Shown: one piece after another, positions 43,382 through 52,548 of the stretch
Layout of the letters: each line of letters opens with the position of its first letter
Numbering within the stretch: position 1 is the stretch's first letter
Assembly: GCA_028868995.1 (NCBI GenBank)
Contig: JAGWTH010000001.1
Location: forward strand, 1-64,000
Source: Burkholderiales bacterium
GTDB lineage: Bacteria > Pseudomonadota > Gammaproteobacteria > Burkholderiales > Burkholderiaceae_C
DNA: 64,000 nt
Direction: 5' to 3'
The notes under the pieces: generated by a model
What the model was told of the DNA's origin: nothing
Seen by the model: only the letters and a program-made list of their open reading frames with translations
The model's database searches: none
Translations under genes and position numbers: made by a program

Positions 43382-44991
43382 CGGGGCTCGTTGCGCTGCC
43401 TGCTGCGCCAGGCCTCGTAGTCGCGGGGAAAGGCCGCCCGGTAGCGCGCCTGCAGCGCCTGCGCTTCCCGGTCGCGGCCCAGCAGGGTTGCGCTCTCGAT
43501 GGCGCGCTCGATCACGCGCGGCTCCGGCGAATAGTGCAGCACGTCCAGCGCCAGCGCGTACAGGCGCTGCGCGTTCGACTGGTCCGGCGCCTCCAGCGTG
43601 ATCTCGGCGAAGCGCGCCTGGCCCGAGAAGAGCCACGAGCGCCGCACCTGACCCAGGGTGTCGTCGGCCCAGGGGACGAGGCGCTCCTCCAGGGCGATGT
43701 AGATCTGCGTCACCCGGGCATAGTCCCAGGCCGCGTAGCCCAGGGCAGCCGCCATCAACGCCCCGCCGGCGAGGGCGGGCAAGCGCGACCGTGCGCCGGC
43801 CGACGCAGGCGCGGCGAGCAGCCAGCCCAGGCTGGCACCGAAGGCGATCTGGAACGGGCCGTACCACAGCGGGTACTCCAGCAGGCTGTGCAGCAGGATC
43901 AGCGCCGCGACCGCCCAGGCGAGCTGCCGCCGCGGCTCGGCCTCGCGCCAAGGCCGCTGCCGCCAGGCCCAGGCCAGCGCGCCCACACAGGCCAGGGCCG
44001 CCAGCGGCACCCCCAGTTCGACCGCGAGGTGCAGCGGCAGGTCATGGGCGTTGTCCAGGATGTCGCAGAAGCGCGGCCCGGCATACAGGGTGTCGAAGTG
44101 CGCGAAATCCAGTTCACCCCAGCCCCAGCCGGTCCAGGGCTTCATGGCGACCAGGTGCAGCACATTGGACCAGAGGACGATCCGGCTACTGCAAGGCTCG
44201 CCGCCGCCCATCCGCCCCCACAGCGTGCGCGCCGGCATGGCGCCGGTGGTGAGGTCCAGCAGCACCGGCAGCAGCACCGTGGCGCCGAAGTACGCGAGCA
44301 CCGCCAGGGCGCACAGCTGCAGGCGCTCGCGCCGCGCGGGTCCGGCCCACAGGGCGGCCAGCACGGTGAGCACGAGGCCCTGCAGCATGCCGGTGCGCGA
44401 CACCGAGGCCGCGCTGCCCGCCGCCAGCAGCGCCAGCAGGCCCGCCGCGACCGGCCGCCGCAAGGGAACGGTGCCGAACAGGACGACGGCGCCGCCGACC
44501 CAGCACAGCGTCGCGTACTGGTTCGGCTGGCGCAGGTTGGCATAGGCCTCGCCGGCCTGCGCGATGTTGGCCCACGGCGCGAACCAGGGCGACAGGCCGA
44601 AGTACTGGACCAGCCCCAGGACCGCGCTGACCGAGGCCGCCGAGAGGAAGCCGGCCTGCAAGCCTTGCGCGATCTCCGGGTCGCGCGCGAAACCGGCAGC
44701 CAGCACCGCGAGCAGCAGGCCCGCGGCCAGCATCACCACCTCGGGCCGCAGCGGCAAGTGCGGCAGCGCCGCCCAGGCCACCACCCCGGCGGCCGCGGCC
44801 AGCAGGCCGCGCGGCAACGCCGGCCGGGCAGGGCCGGTGGCGGCCAGGATCCACAGGGCGATGCCGCAGGCGGCGCTCACCAGCCAGGGCATCACGGCGG
44901 GCGAGGGGCCGAAGGCCAGCGGGTTGAGCCAGGGGAGCGCGGCGAGGGCCAGCGCCAGCCGAGCCCGCCAGGAACGGGGGAGCCGGTTCAC
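43378..44991 (-). CDS. PglL-type O-oligosaccharyltransferase / Wzy-like polymerase
   Basis: A 537-residue protein with about 12 membrane helices and a long periplasmic loop between residues about 265 and 340. That loop contains [20 protein letters not shown] and [16 protein letters not shown], followed by [20 protein letters not shown]. This is the Wzy_C/PglL pattern of enzymes that transfer lipid-linked glycans to serine on pilin or polymerise O-antigen. The C-terminal soluble tail with helical repeats ([19 protein letters not shown]) is typical of PglL. I chose the GTG at 44991 because the membrane protein starts there. Proximity to a TfpX/TfpZ gene favours pilin glycosylation. The upstream glycosyltransferase is 7 bp away. 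Confidence 0.85.
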   Translation of the reverse strand: MNRLPRSWRARLALALAALPWLNPLAFGPSPAVMPWLVSAACGIALWILAATGPARPALPRGLLAAAAGVVAWAALPHLPLRPEVVMLAAGLLLAVLAAGFARDPEIAQGLQAGFLSAASVSAVLGLVQYFGLSPWFAPWANIAQAGEAYANLRQPNQYATLCWVGGAVVLFGTVPLRRPVAAGLLALLAAGSAASVSRTGMLQGLVLTVLAALWAGPARRERLQLCALAVLAYFGATVLLPVLLDLTTGAMPARTLWGRMGGGEPCSSRIVLWSNVLHLVAMKPWTGWGWGELDFAHFDTLYAGPRFCDILDNAHDLPLHLAVELGVPLAALACVGALAWAWRQRPWREAEPRRQLAWAVAALILLHSLLEYPLWYGPFQIAFGASLGWLLAAPASAGARSRLPALAGGALMAAALGYAAWDYARVTQIYIALEERLVPWADDTLGQVRRSWLFSGQARFAEITLEAPDQSNAQRLYALALDVLHYSPEPRVIERAIESATLLGRDREAQALQARYRAAFPRDYEAWRSRQRNEPR

Positions 44992-44998
44992 GGATGCA

Positions 44999-46201
44999 TC
45001 ACGCCTGCAGGTCGCGCGACGGGGCCTGCAGGTTGCCCCCCAGTCCCAGTGCCGCCTCGACCGAGGAGGGGTCGCGCCGCCAGGCCGCCCAGGCTTCGCC
45101 CAGGATGCGGGCGAACCGTTCCCTGAACACCGCCTCGCCGAAGCCTTCGGCCCAGCGACGGCAGTCCTGCGGGTCGATCGACGCGGCATCGAAGGCCTCG
45201 ATCGCGGCCTGCAGCGACGCCGGCGTCTGCGCATCGAACAGCAGGCCCGTCGGCCGCACCTCGCTGCGCAGGTCGCGCACCGTCTCGCGCGAGCCACCGA
45301 CGCCGTAGGCGATCACCGGCGTGCCGCAGGCCTGCGCCTCCACCGGGGAAATGCCGAAATCCTCGTGCGCGGCGAACAGGAAGGCGCGCGCGCTCCCCAG
45401 TTGCTGCTGCACGACATCGTCGGACTGGAAACCCATGAGCTCCACGTTCGGCGGGCACGTGGCTCGCAGGCGCGGCATCTCGGGCCCGTCGCCCACCACC
45501 ACCAGCCGGCGCTGCGGCATAGCGCGGAACGCCTCCAGCAGCAGGTCCACCCGCTTGTAGGAAACCAGGCGCGAGACCGTCACGTAATGGTCGCCCTTGG
45601 CCGCCTGGAAGCGGAAGCGGTCCACCGCCACCGGCGGGTACAGGACCTGCGCGAAGCGGCGGTAGGCGCGCCAGATGCGCCGCTGCACGTGGCGGGAGTT
45701 GGCAAGGAACAGGTCCACGTTGTTCGCGGTCTGGCGGTCCCATTGGCGCAGGCGGTGGAACAGGTAGCGGGCGAGCAGCCCCTTGGCCCCGCGGTCCAGC
45801 CGGTAGTCCGCCAGGTATTCGTGGTGCAGGTCCCAGGCGTAGCGCATGGGCGAGTGCACGTAGCTCACGTGCAGCTGTTCGGCCGTGGTGAGCACTCCCT
45901 TGGCGAAGGCATGCGAGCTGGAAACGATGATGTCGGCGCCGCGCAGGTCGTGGGTTTCGACGGCCAGCGGGGTGACGGGCAGGTAGTTCCAGAAGCGGGT
46001 GCGGGCCCAGGGGGCGCGCTGCAGGAAGGTGGTGCGGATCGGCACGTCGCCGAAGCGGGCCCGGTTCTGCGGGCTGAGGAAATCGATGGTGGCGTGCAGC
46101 GCCGTGCCGGGGACGGCAGCCAGCATGGCGCGGGTGACGTCCTCGGAGCCGCCCCATTCGGCCAGCCATTCGTGCACGTAGCTCACGCGCGGCGCCTGCA
46201 T
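44999..46201 (-). CDS. Family 4 glycosyltransferase (WbaZ-like mannosyltransferase type)
   Basis: A 400-residue GT-B enzyme. The N-terminal domain starts VSYVHEWLAEWGGSEDVTRA (the acceptor-side Gly loop), contains HVSYVHSPMRYAWDLHHEYL, and the C-terminal nucleotide-sugar domain has SRLVSYKRVDLLLEAF, VVVGDGPEMPRL and the E-x7-E-like run FGISPVEAQACGTPVIAYG. The pattern WGGSE plus SPMRYAWD is characteristic of WbaZ-like mannosyl- or rhamnosyltransferases that add residues to a lipid-linked oligosaccharide. It is 7 bp upstream of the pglL-like gene, so the pair likely builds and transfers the same glycan. Confidence 0.88.
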   Translation of the reverse strand: MQAPRVSYVHEWLAEWGGSEDVTRAMLAAVPGTALHATIDFLSPQNRARFGDVPIRTTFLQRAPWARTRFWNYLPVTPLAVETHDLRGADIIVSSSHAFAKGVLTTAEQLHVSYVHSPMRYAWDLHHEYLADYRLDRGAKGLLARYLFHRLRQWDRQTANNVDLFLANSRHVQRRIWRAYRRFAQVLYPPVAVDRFRFQAAKGDHYVTVSRLVSYKRVDLLLEAFRAMPQRRLVVVGDGPEMPRLRATCPPNVELMGFQSDDVVQQQLGSARAFLFAAHEDFGISPVEAQACGTPVIAYGVGGSRETVRDLRSEVRPTGLLFDAQTPASLQAAIEAFDAASIDPQDCRRWAEGFGEAVFRERFARILGEAWAAWRRDPSSVEAALGLGGNLQAPSRDLQA

Positions 46202-46323
46202 CCCCTTTTCCTCACACTCCTTGTAGCTGCCGCGGATTATGGTTCATCACAGCTGCCGACGTACCGGCGCCCATGCACGGGCCGCGACGGGCATGGTACT
46301 CTGTAACCAAAGGAGGAGATCCA

Positions 46324-46380
46324 ATGCGAGAACGTCATCCGGCACGCGCGATTCTTAACGACGCGGCATGTTCGGCATGA
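46324..46380 (+). CDS. 18-codon leader ORF coupled to the FkbM gene
   Basis: The leader reads MRERHPARAILNDAACSA and is preceded by the strongest Shine-Dalgarno in this part of the window, AAAGGAGGAG (46309-46318), 5 nt before the ATG. Its stop TGA overlaps an ATG of the FkbM methyltransferase in the -1 frame (ATGA, 46377-46380). It is GC-rich and basic with no recognisable family. It probably delivers ribosomes to the FkbM start, which has no ribosome site of its own. A remnant of a former gene start is an alternative. Confidence 0.55.
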   Translation: MRERHPARAILNDAACSA

Positions 46381-47234
46381 GCAGTCCGCGAGCATTCGTG
46401 AGAGCCATCAGATTGGCGATCGATCTGGCAATCGAGAGAACTCTTGGGTGGCTGCGCCGCACCGTCGCAGGTAGTTACGTGCAGGCCTTCATGGTTGACT
46501 GCGACCAGGGACGCTTCCTGGTGCACCCCGAAGACGCGAGTGTCGGAGCCACTCTGGCTCGTCGGGATTGCTACGCCACCGATGAGATCGCTCGACTGCG
46601 GCAGATTGCCGGCCCGGACAGTCGCGTCCTCATCGTCGGGTCCCACGTCGGAGCGATTGTGGTTCCGCTCTCGCGCCACGTGGCACACGTCACAGCCGTC
46701 GAGGCGAATCCGGAAACCTTCGAGCTCCTGCGCCTCAACATTCAACTTAATGGCTGTTCGAATGTGGAGCTGTTGCAAATGGCGGCGGGTGAACGCGAGG
46801 GAACCATCGAGTTTGTGCAGAACAGGTCCAACTCGGGCGGGTCCAAGCGCATGCCTCAGGCGCGGCGCCGCATGTACTTCCATGATCGACCCCTGGTGAC
46901 CCGTGTGCGTTGCGCCCGGTTGGACGACGTCCTTGCCGACCCGTACGACGTGATCATGATGGACATCGAAGGCTCCGAATACTTTGCACTCCTGGGCATG
47001 CCGCGGCTGCTGTCTCAGGCACGCCACCTTGTCTCGGAGTTCCTGCCTCGACATTTTCGCGATGTGGCGAACGTGACGGCGAACGAATTCGTGGAATTGG
47101 TGGCACCTCACTTCGACCGACTGTTCGTGCCTCATCGCAACGAGACTGTTGAACGAGCGCAGTTCCTTGCGTTGCTTGGTGCCATGTTCGACGCGGATCA
47201 GTCTGACGACGGGGTGGTGTTCTCGAAGACGTGA
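46368..47234 (+). CDS. FkbM family methyltransferase
   Basis: A 288-residue SAM-dependent methyltransferase of the FkbM family, which O-methylates sugars of surface glycans or polyketides. The first SAM loop is atypical, RVLIVGSHVGAIVVPLSRHV, where most members have a D-x-G-A-N; the ribose-binding acid is in AVEANPETFELLRLNIQL, and the catalytic region is VIMMDIEGSEYFALL. The ATG at 46377 (SSPRAFVRAIRL), which overlaps the stop of the leader ORF, may be the real start. Base composition is visibly less GC-rich than the housekeeping genes. It sits before a family 9 glycosyltransferase (25-bp gap). Confidence 0.85.
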   Translation: MFGMSSPRAFVRAIRLAIDLAIERTLGWLRRTVAGSYVQAFMVDCDQGRFLVHPEDASVGATLARRDCYATDEIARLRQIAGPDSRVLIVGSHVGAIVVPLSRHVAHVTAVEANPETFELLRLNIQLNGCSNVELLQMAAGEREGTIEFVQNRSNSGGSKRMPQARRRMYFHDRPLVTRVRCARLDDVLADPYDVIMMDIEGSEYFALLGMPRLLSQARHLVSEFLPRHFRDVANVTANEFVELVAPHFDRLFVPHRNETVERAQFLALLGAMFDADQSDDGVVFSKT

Positions 47235-47259
47235 ATGCGGTGCTGCGCAAGGACAGCGG

Positions 47260-48222
47260 ATGAAGATCCTTCTGTGGAAGATCGGCGCGCTCGGGGACGT
47301 CGTCATGACGACACCACTCGTGCGCCAGCTTCGGCGCAATCTCCCGCGTGCGCAGATCGACTATCTGGTCGGCCGCTCCTTCCGCGGCGTTTTGGAAGGC
47401 AATCCGCACCTGGACCACGTTCTGGATTTTGATGACGGCATCCTGTTCACCGCCCGTGCCGGTGGCCTGCCCGACATTCTGCGCCTGTTACACGGCTACG
47501 ACGCGATATACGTCCTTGACAAGCACTGGATCTTCACCTGGCTGGCTCGGCTTTCGGGCGCGCCGCAGCGCGTGGGCTTCCGCCGCCGCGCGATCGAGGG
47601 CTGGCCGAACACGGCCTCCGTTCCCTTCGGTCCGCTGCGGCAAGACGTGCACTATTACCTGGACTTGCTCGAAGCCGCCGGACTACCTGTGGATCGGGAC
47701 GACACGCAGCTGGAGCTGCCGCCGGCGCAGCCTTACGAGTTGCCCGGCCCGTACATCGTGGCCATCAATGCCGGCGGCAACAACCCCGGCGAAACATCAG
47801 ATGTGCGGCAGATGCCACGGCCGCTGTTCGAAGGTCTGGTGGCGCATCTGGCGCGCGAACTTCAGGTGGTTTTCCTCGGCTCAGCCCAGGAACGTTCCTA
47901 CTACGAGCCTTTCGCTGCGAGCTATGGCGCCATGAACCTTTGCGGCGTCACTACTCTGCCGCAGTCTTGGGGCGTGCTGGCCAAGGCGGAAGTGGTGTAC
48001 ACCACTGACACTGGACTGATGCACATGGCTGGTGCGCTCAACGACCGGGTGCTCGGAATCTTCGGACCGACGCATCCCCTGCGCAAGTGTCCGCCAGGGG
48101 CGCGCTGGGTCTGGCGAGCGGAATACATGCATGATCCCCGATACGAATTGTACGGGCGAGTCCCAAACGGCAGATTCTTCGAGCGGATGCAGCTGCAGGA
48201 CATACTCGACGCGGCTCCCTAG
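47260..48222 (+). CDS. Glycosyltransferase family 9 (heptosyltransferase-like)
   Basis: A 320-residue GT-B enzyme starting MKILLWKIGALGDVVMTTPL, which is the family 9 acceptor-domain loop. The C-terminal donor domain has VVFLGSAQERSYYEPFA and VVYTTDTGLMHMAGALNDRV, where D-T-G-x-x-H is the nucleotide-sugar site, followed by LGIFGPTHPLRKCPPG. Related enzymes add heptose to the LPS inner core, but the family also works on other chains. A ribosome site AAGGA lies about 8 nt before the ATG. It follows FkbM on the same strand and is likely co-transcribed with it. Confidence 0.9.
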   Translation: MKILLWKIGALGDVVMTTPLVRQLRRNLPRAQIDYLVGRSFRGVLEGNPHLDHVLDFDDGILFTARAGGLPDILRLLHGYDAIYVLDKHWIFTWLARLSGAPQRVGFRRRAIEGWPNTASVPFGPLRQDVHYYLDLLEAAGLPVDRDDTQLELPPAQPYELPGPYIVAINAGGNNPGETSDVRQMPRPLFEGLVAHLARELQVVFLGSAQERSYYEPFAASYGAMNLCGVTTLPQSWGVLAKAEVVYTTDTGLMHMAGALNDRVLGIFGPTHPLRKCPPGARWVWRAEYMHDPRYELYGRVPNGRFFERMQLQDILDAAP

Positions 48223-48524
48223 CACAAACGCACACGCAGGAGCGACGGATGCCGTATCGCAAAGGATGATCCGCGGCGTGGCGAAGGGACCCAAGATGGC
48301 GAAATCCGCGTCCCGTTTCATGCGCTCGGCAACATCAAGGCACTTGGGCGCCTTGCGACACTCGTTCGACGCGATTCGTCCGGCTCGTTCGGCGCGGGAA
48401 CAGGTCCTGGGACGCGGCTCGAGCGCCCCCTACAATGATCAAGGAGCAAGAGCACCAGCGGGTTGCGCGGGACTGCTGGCGGGATGCCGTCGGATGCCGC
48501 ACAACTTTCCCAGGCCAAGGAGCC
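48223..48524. other. 302-bp gap between glycosyltransferase and second FkbM gene
   Basis: No supported gene lies here. A TACAAT -10-like hexamer at 48431-48436 and AAGGAG at 48517-48522, just before the FkbM start, suggest that the second FkbM gene has its own promoter in this gap. An in-frame ATG at 48435 overlaps the hexamer and is unlikely to be the start. No intrinsic terminator is evident after the glycosyltransferase. Confidence 0.5.
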
Positions 48525-49403
48525 ATGATGAAATTCATGAAATTTGTCCAAACCGCCCTCAATGGGGCAACCCGGCGATTTCGTGACGCTTTTCCCGAAG
48601 GGTATTGGATCAGTACTGCTTCTGCGCTGGGTAAGGGTGTTTTCGAGTACACCCCGGCCAGCGGCCCATTGGCCGGGGCGCCCGTTCGCCTGCGGGTGGA
48701 CCACTTCATCTTTCCTTCGGTGATGGCGACGGGCAGCTGGCAGCCAGAACAGCATCGAGTCCTTGGTCGTCACGTCGGCCCGAGCACTATGCTGGTCGAC
48801 ATTGGCGCCAACCTCGGCTTTTTCACGCGCCAGATGTTCCAGGAATTCCCGCACTTGGCGCGCGCCATTTGCTTTGAGCCGGACGATGAGAACTACGACA
48901 TCCTGCAGAAGAACCTCGAGCATCTTCGAGATCACATCTGTCTAGTCAATGCGGCCCTTTCTGAGGGCACCGGAAAGGCCGAACTGCACCGCGACCCGCT
49001 GAACGTCGGAAACTATTCTCTGCTGGTCAACGCGACGCCCGAAGGAGACAAGCGGACCGTTGCAACCATGAGTGTTGTCGAGGCCGAAGGTCTGATTCTT
49101 CGCGAAGCAGGCTCAAGCGACCTTGTCTACAAGAGCGACACCCAAGGCTATGACGAATACATCGCGTGCCGCTTTTCGGGCGAGTTCTGGGGCAGGGTGT
49201 CCGCGGCGGCACTTGAGATCTGGCAATTGCCCGGCAAGCCGGCATTGGATGCCGGGCGATTTGCGGAAATCCTATCCGGGTTTCCCTATCGCTTCTTCGA
49301 CGACAGGCCTGACCGCAATCTCGACGTCGAGGAAATCGTTGCATTCGCCCAGGGCGCTTCGAATGTCGGGAAGGACTTGTTTTTGCAACGACGCCCGGCC
49401 TGA
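48525..49403 (+). CDS. FkbM family methyltransferase
   Basis: A second FkbM-type enzyme of about 292 residues, with the canonical SAM loop MLVDIGANLGFFTRQMFQEF, the acid in ICFEPDDENYDILQKNLEHL, and the later VYKSDTQGYDEYIACRF (D-x-Q-G motif). It is less GC-rich than average and differs clearly from the first FkbM product, so they are not a recent duplication. The start is either ATG 48525 or 48528; AAGGAG lies 5 nt before the second, which is the better spacing. It converges on the ABC transporter gene 56 bp away. Confidence 0.88.
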   Translation: MMKFMKFVQTALNGATRRFRDAFPEGYWISTASALGKGVFEYTPASGPLAGAPVRLRVDHFIFPSVMATGSWQPEQHRVLGRHVGPSTMLVDIGANLGFFTRQMFQEFPHLARAICFEPDDENYDILQKNLEHLRDHICLVNAALSEGTGKAELHRDPLNVGNYSLLVNATPEGDKRTVATMSVVEAEGLILREAGSSDLVYKSDTQGYDEYIACRFSGEFWGRVSAAALEIWQLPGKPALDAGRFAEILSGFPYRFFDDRPDRNLDVEEIVAFAQGASNVGKDLFLQRRPA

Positions 49404-49459
49404 TCGATGGCCGTAGCCGGCTGGCTGGCAGCCCTTCAGACCGTTGCTGGTCCGGAATT

Positions 49460-51229
49460 TCAGGTCGGAAAGTCCTGTGATTCGTGCCGCACGAGAAGAA
49501 GGCCTCCCGGCCTCAGTTCGTACACCCGATCGCATAGCCGCAGAGGCCCTGGCCGATGGGAGACCAGCACAATGCCGCAGCGCGGTGTCAGCCCGCGCAA
49601 CGTCCGGACGAGGTCCGCTTCTGTCGCAGGGTCCAGAGCGGAGGTCGGCTCATCGAGAAGCATGAAGCTGCTGCGGCGGCACAGAGCCCGCGCGATGCCG
49701 AGGCGTTGCAGCTGACCGCCTGAGAAGTTTGCCCCATATTCTGCGAGAGGCGTGTCCAGCTGTCGCGGCAGTGAACGCGCGAATTCATCCATCTGCGCCA
49801 GTTTTAGCGCTTCCCACACGTCTGCATCATCGAGCGCGTCGGGGTCCATTCCGAAGGCAATGTTCTCCTTCAGGCTTGCCGCCAAGATCGCAGTACTCTG
49901 ACCTACGAGACTGATTCGCGCGCCCGGTTCGGTCACACGCGCCGAAGTCCCCGCCGCATCCAGCAGTTCGACCGATCCTGCCTGGGGCATTCGCAGACCG
50001 GCCAGCAGTTCAAGAAGGGTGCTCTTGCCAATGCCGGAAGCACCTGCGATGCCGACCATTTCGCCGCGCCGGACACGCATTTCCACCGGCCCCACACCGC
50101 GTTGCGCGGCCGCGTGCCGGTACTCCACCGCCCGTGCACGCAGCTCCAGCCATGTAACCTCCCCACCTAAAGGCGCATCCCCGGGGAGGGTCCGGGATTC
50201 TGTGATTCCGCCGATCGCGGCCCACACTCTCCCGAACGCGGCATCTCCGAAGCGGAGGGACTGCACGCTCATGATGATCCTGTTTGCGCCAATCAGGAAG
50301 CGGAATCCGGATGCAGCGAAGACCCCAACGCTCGCCACCAGCACGCCGCGGTCCTGCGTTCGCAGGTCGACCGCGATCATGGCTAGCAGAATGATGACCA
50401 TTGCGAGCTCCAACAGAAATCGGGGGCCAGTCGCCATCATGTGATAGCCGCGGTATACCCTGGCCAGTTCGGACATGTCGCTCGCCAAGCCGGCATTCAT
50501 GCGTCGCGCCGCGCCATAGACATACACATCCCGCAAGTTGCCGAAGGTCTGCTGCAACTGCCGGACCCTGGAGTCTTCCAGCACCTGCCGCCGGAGCCCC
50601 AGGTGCGAGACCATGGATCGGGAAGTGCCGGCCATGGCGGCACCGCAAACCAGCAGCACTGCGGAAACCACCAGTGTCACGGTGGTCTGTGTCCACGCGA
50701 GGTAAGCGAACATCCCCACGACAAGGGCCAACTCGGACAGCAACGTAAGCGTCGGTAGCAGCGTGTGCAGAACCAGAGAGCTGAGGTCTGCGGTCAGTAA
50801 AGCCGTGTACTCGGAAGGCGAACGTTTGACGGCCTCCTCGTAGCTGAGATTCAGGGATTCGCCGACGAGGCGCTGCGAGATCCAGGCCTGGAGGCGAAAG
50901 GCGAAGCTCGCTTCCAGCCAGGCAAGCCAGGCGAGGAACAGGTTCTTGCAGAAAAACGTCAGGCCGCAGAGCAGCAGGACCACCATGATGCGATCGGTCG
51001 AACCGACGTACCCGCCCAGGAAATGGGGAATTCGAGCCCATTGCGCGGAGACGCCCGAGCCTAAGGAGCCGAGTTCACCGAGCAACAGGCCGAGCAGCGC
51101 GATTCCCAGCACTTCTAGGATGGTCCCGACGATGGACCCACACACAAGCGCGATTGCGACCCAATTAAAGGGCGGCGGCAGCAGCGTCCAGAGCCGACGG
51201 TACTTGTCGAAGAGTTCTTGGCCGGTCAT
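49460..51229 (-). CDS. ABC exporter, fused membrane and ATPase domains
   Basis: A 589-residue half-transporter. The N-terminal membrane domain has six helices (for example WVAIALVCGSIVGTILEVLG and TLLSELALVVGMFAYLAW); the ATPase domain has Walker A GASGIGKST (near residue 395), the Q-loop in ISLVGQSTAIL, the signature NFSGGQLQRLGIARAL, and Walker B FMLLDEPTSALD followed by VSHRPG. This is the MsbA/PglK-like flippase or peptide/lipid exporter type. In a glycan locus a lipid-linked oligosaccharide flippase (PglK role) is the best guess. Its start overlaps the stop of the upstream glycosyltransferase (ATGA, 51226-51229). Confidence 0.92.
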   Translation of the reverse strand: MTGQELFDKYRRLWTLLPPPFNWVAIALVCGSIVGTILEVLGIALLGLLLGELGSLGSGVSAQWARIPHFLGGYVGSTDRIMVVLLLCGLTFFCKNLFLAWLAWLEASFAFRLQAWISQRLVGESLNLSYEEAVKRSPSEYTALLTADLSSLVLHTLLPTLTLLSELALVVGMFAYLAWTQTTVTLVVSAVLLVCGAAMAGTSRSMVSHLGLRRQVLEDSRVRQLQQTFGNLRDVYVYGAARRMNAGLASDMSELARVYRGYHMMATGPRFLLELAMVIILLAMIAVDLRTQDRGVLVASVGVFAASGFRFLIGANRIIMSVQSLRFGDAAFGRVWAAIGGITESRTLPGDAPLGGEVTWLELRARAVEYRHAAAQRGVGPVEMRVRRGEMVGIAGASGIGKSTLLELLAGLRMPQAGSVELLDAAGTSARVTEPGARISLVGQSTAILAASLKENIAFGMDPDALDDADVWEALKLAQMDEFARSLPRQLDTPLAEYGANFSGGQLQRLGIARALCRRSSFMLLDEPTSALDPATEADLVRTLRGLTPRCGIVLVSHRPGPLRLCDRVYELRPGGLLLVRHESQDFPT

Positions 51230-52548
51230 TCTGCGGATGCGATCAACCGGTTCGTGACCGCGACGAGTTGGCGCGCGCTGTCCCCCCAGGTGAACGGGCG
51301 CATTGGCGCCACGCTGGCTCCCCGGTCTGTTCGCGCCACGTCGAGCAGACGGTTGACGAGGGCCGGCAAGGAGAACCGGTCGAACAGAAGGACTCCATCA
51401 TCGGCCAGTTCGCGAAACACCGGGATGTCGCTGGCGATGACCAGCGCGCCGCGTGTGCGGGCTTCCACCAGGGGCAGCCCGAATCCCTCCGCCAGTGACG
51501 GGAAGACGAGAGCCCGGCAGGCCGAATAAAGGTGGTTCAGCTCAGCGTCCGTGGCGTCAAACATGGGCAGGAAACGGCCCCCGCGTTCCGGATGTGAAGT
51601 GATAGCGTCGACCAGATCCCTACATTCGGGCGTCGGCCGGCCGGCAATGACGAGCCGTACATCGTGCCCCTGTGACCAAAGCTGGTCGAACGCGCTCATC
51701 AGCATTCGATAGTTCTTGCGCAGTTCGATGGACCCCACCGCGGCGAAGCAGGCCGTGCCCTTCGCGGTGATCTCGACGAGCTCTTGCCTCACAGATGTAG
51801 CGTCCGCGCGGCCGGGAACATCGCTCCCCAGCCTGAAATACCCGAGAGGTGGCACGTTCCAGCCCCGCTCGGCTGCGAATCGCTGGACTTCGCTCATGGT
51901 TGCGGCCGAATTGCACACAATCGCATCAGCGGAGTCGATCATTTCAGCCAGCCATTGCCCGAAGATTGATGTGAGCAATGGCGCGCTGAATTCCGGCTGG
52001 CGCAGCGGGATCAGGTCGTGCACCATCACCACGACACGGGCCCCCGCCTCGCGAGCGGCCCGCACCGCCAGCGAGACCCTGTAGTTCCAGCAGGCGTCGC
52101 ATAGCAGAACAATGTCGCCATGCCGAAATTGCACCGGCTGTTCGTCGTGGCTCAACGCATTGAAGGTGATTCGGTTGTAGACGCGCCAGGCCAACACAAG
52201 GATAGGCAAGGGCGTCGCGTCTGTTAGCGCGCGGCGCAGGCGACTGGCCATCAGCCACCTCAGGAGCTTCGCCGAGGAGCTCGCGCTCGCGGCCACATGG
52301 GTCGCCTTCCCGTCAGGCGCGGGCTGCATCACGCTGGATGCGAGTCGGAATCCACTTGTGTGGAATGCAACGGGGAGGCACTTCGTCTCTCCGGCCGGGC
52401 CCTCACGTAGCTGCTGGAACAGCCTCCGCACCGTACGCGTAATGCCCACGGCACCCTCTTGAGTCCGGGTGAAGGTCACGTCGAAAAACAACCGGGGTGC
52501 TACCCCAATCTGATCTTTCTGCAGGCTCACTGCGCCCCCGTCCGCCAC
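51226..52548 (-). CDS. Family 4 glycosyltransferase
   Basis: A 440-residue GT-B enzyme. It starts with RLFFDVTFTRTQEGAVGITR, a donor/acceptor loop seen in family 4 enzymes of capsule and O-antigen loci, then VVVMVHDLIPLRQPEF and CNSAATMSEVQRFAAERGW. The C-terminal domain has FAAVGSIELRKNYRMLMSAF, VIAGRPTPECRD and the E-x7-E site PSLAEGFGLPLVEARTRGAL. The sugar is unknown. It overlaps the preceding gene's end by 22 bp and the ABC exporter start by 4 bp, so it is part of one compact operon. Confidence 0.88.
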   Translation of the reverse strand: MADGGAVSLQKDQIGVAPRLFFDVTFTRTQEGAVGITRTVRRLFQQLREGPAGETKCLPVAFHTSGFRLASSVMQPAPDGKATHVAASASSSAKLLRWLMASRLRRALTDATPLPILVLAWRVYNRITFNALSHDEQPVQFRHGDIVLLCDACWNYRVSLAVRAAREAGARVVVMVHDLIPLRQPEFSAPLLTSIFGQWLAEMIDSADAIVCNSAATMSEVQRFAAERGWNVPPLGYFRLGSDVPGRADATSVRQELVEITAKGTACFAAVGSIELRKNYRMLMSAFDQLWSQGHDVRLVIAGRPTPECRDLVDAITSHPERGGRFLPMFDATDAELNHLYSACRALVFPSLAEGFGLPLVEARTRGALVIASDIPVFRELADDGVLLFDRFSLPALVNRLLDVARTDRGASVAPMRPFTWGDSARQLVAVTNRLIASAE

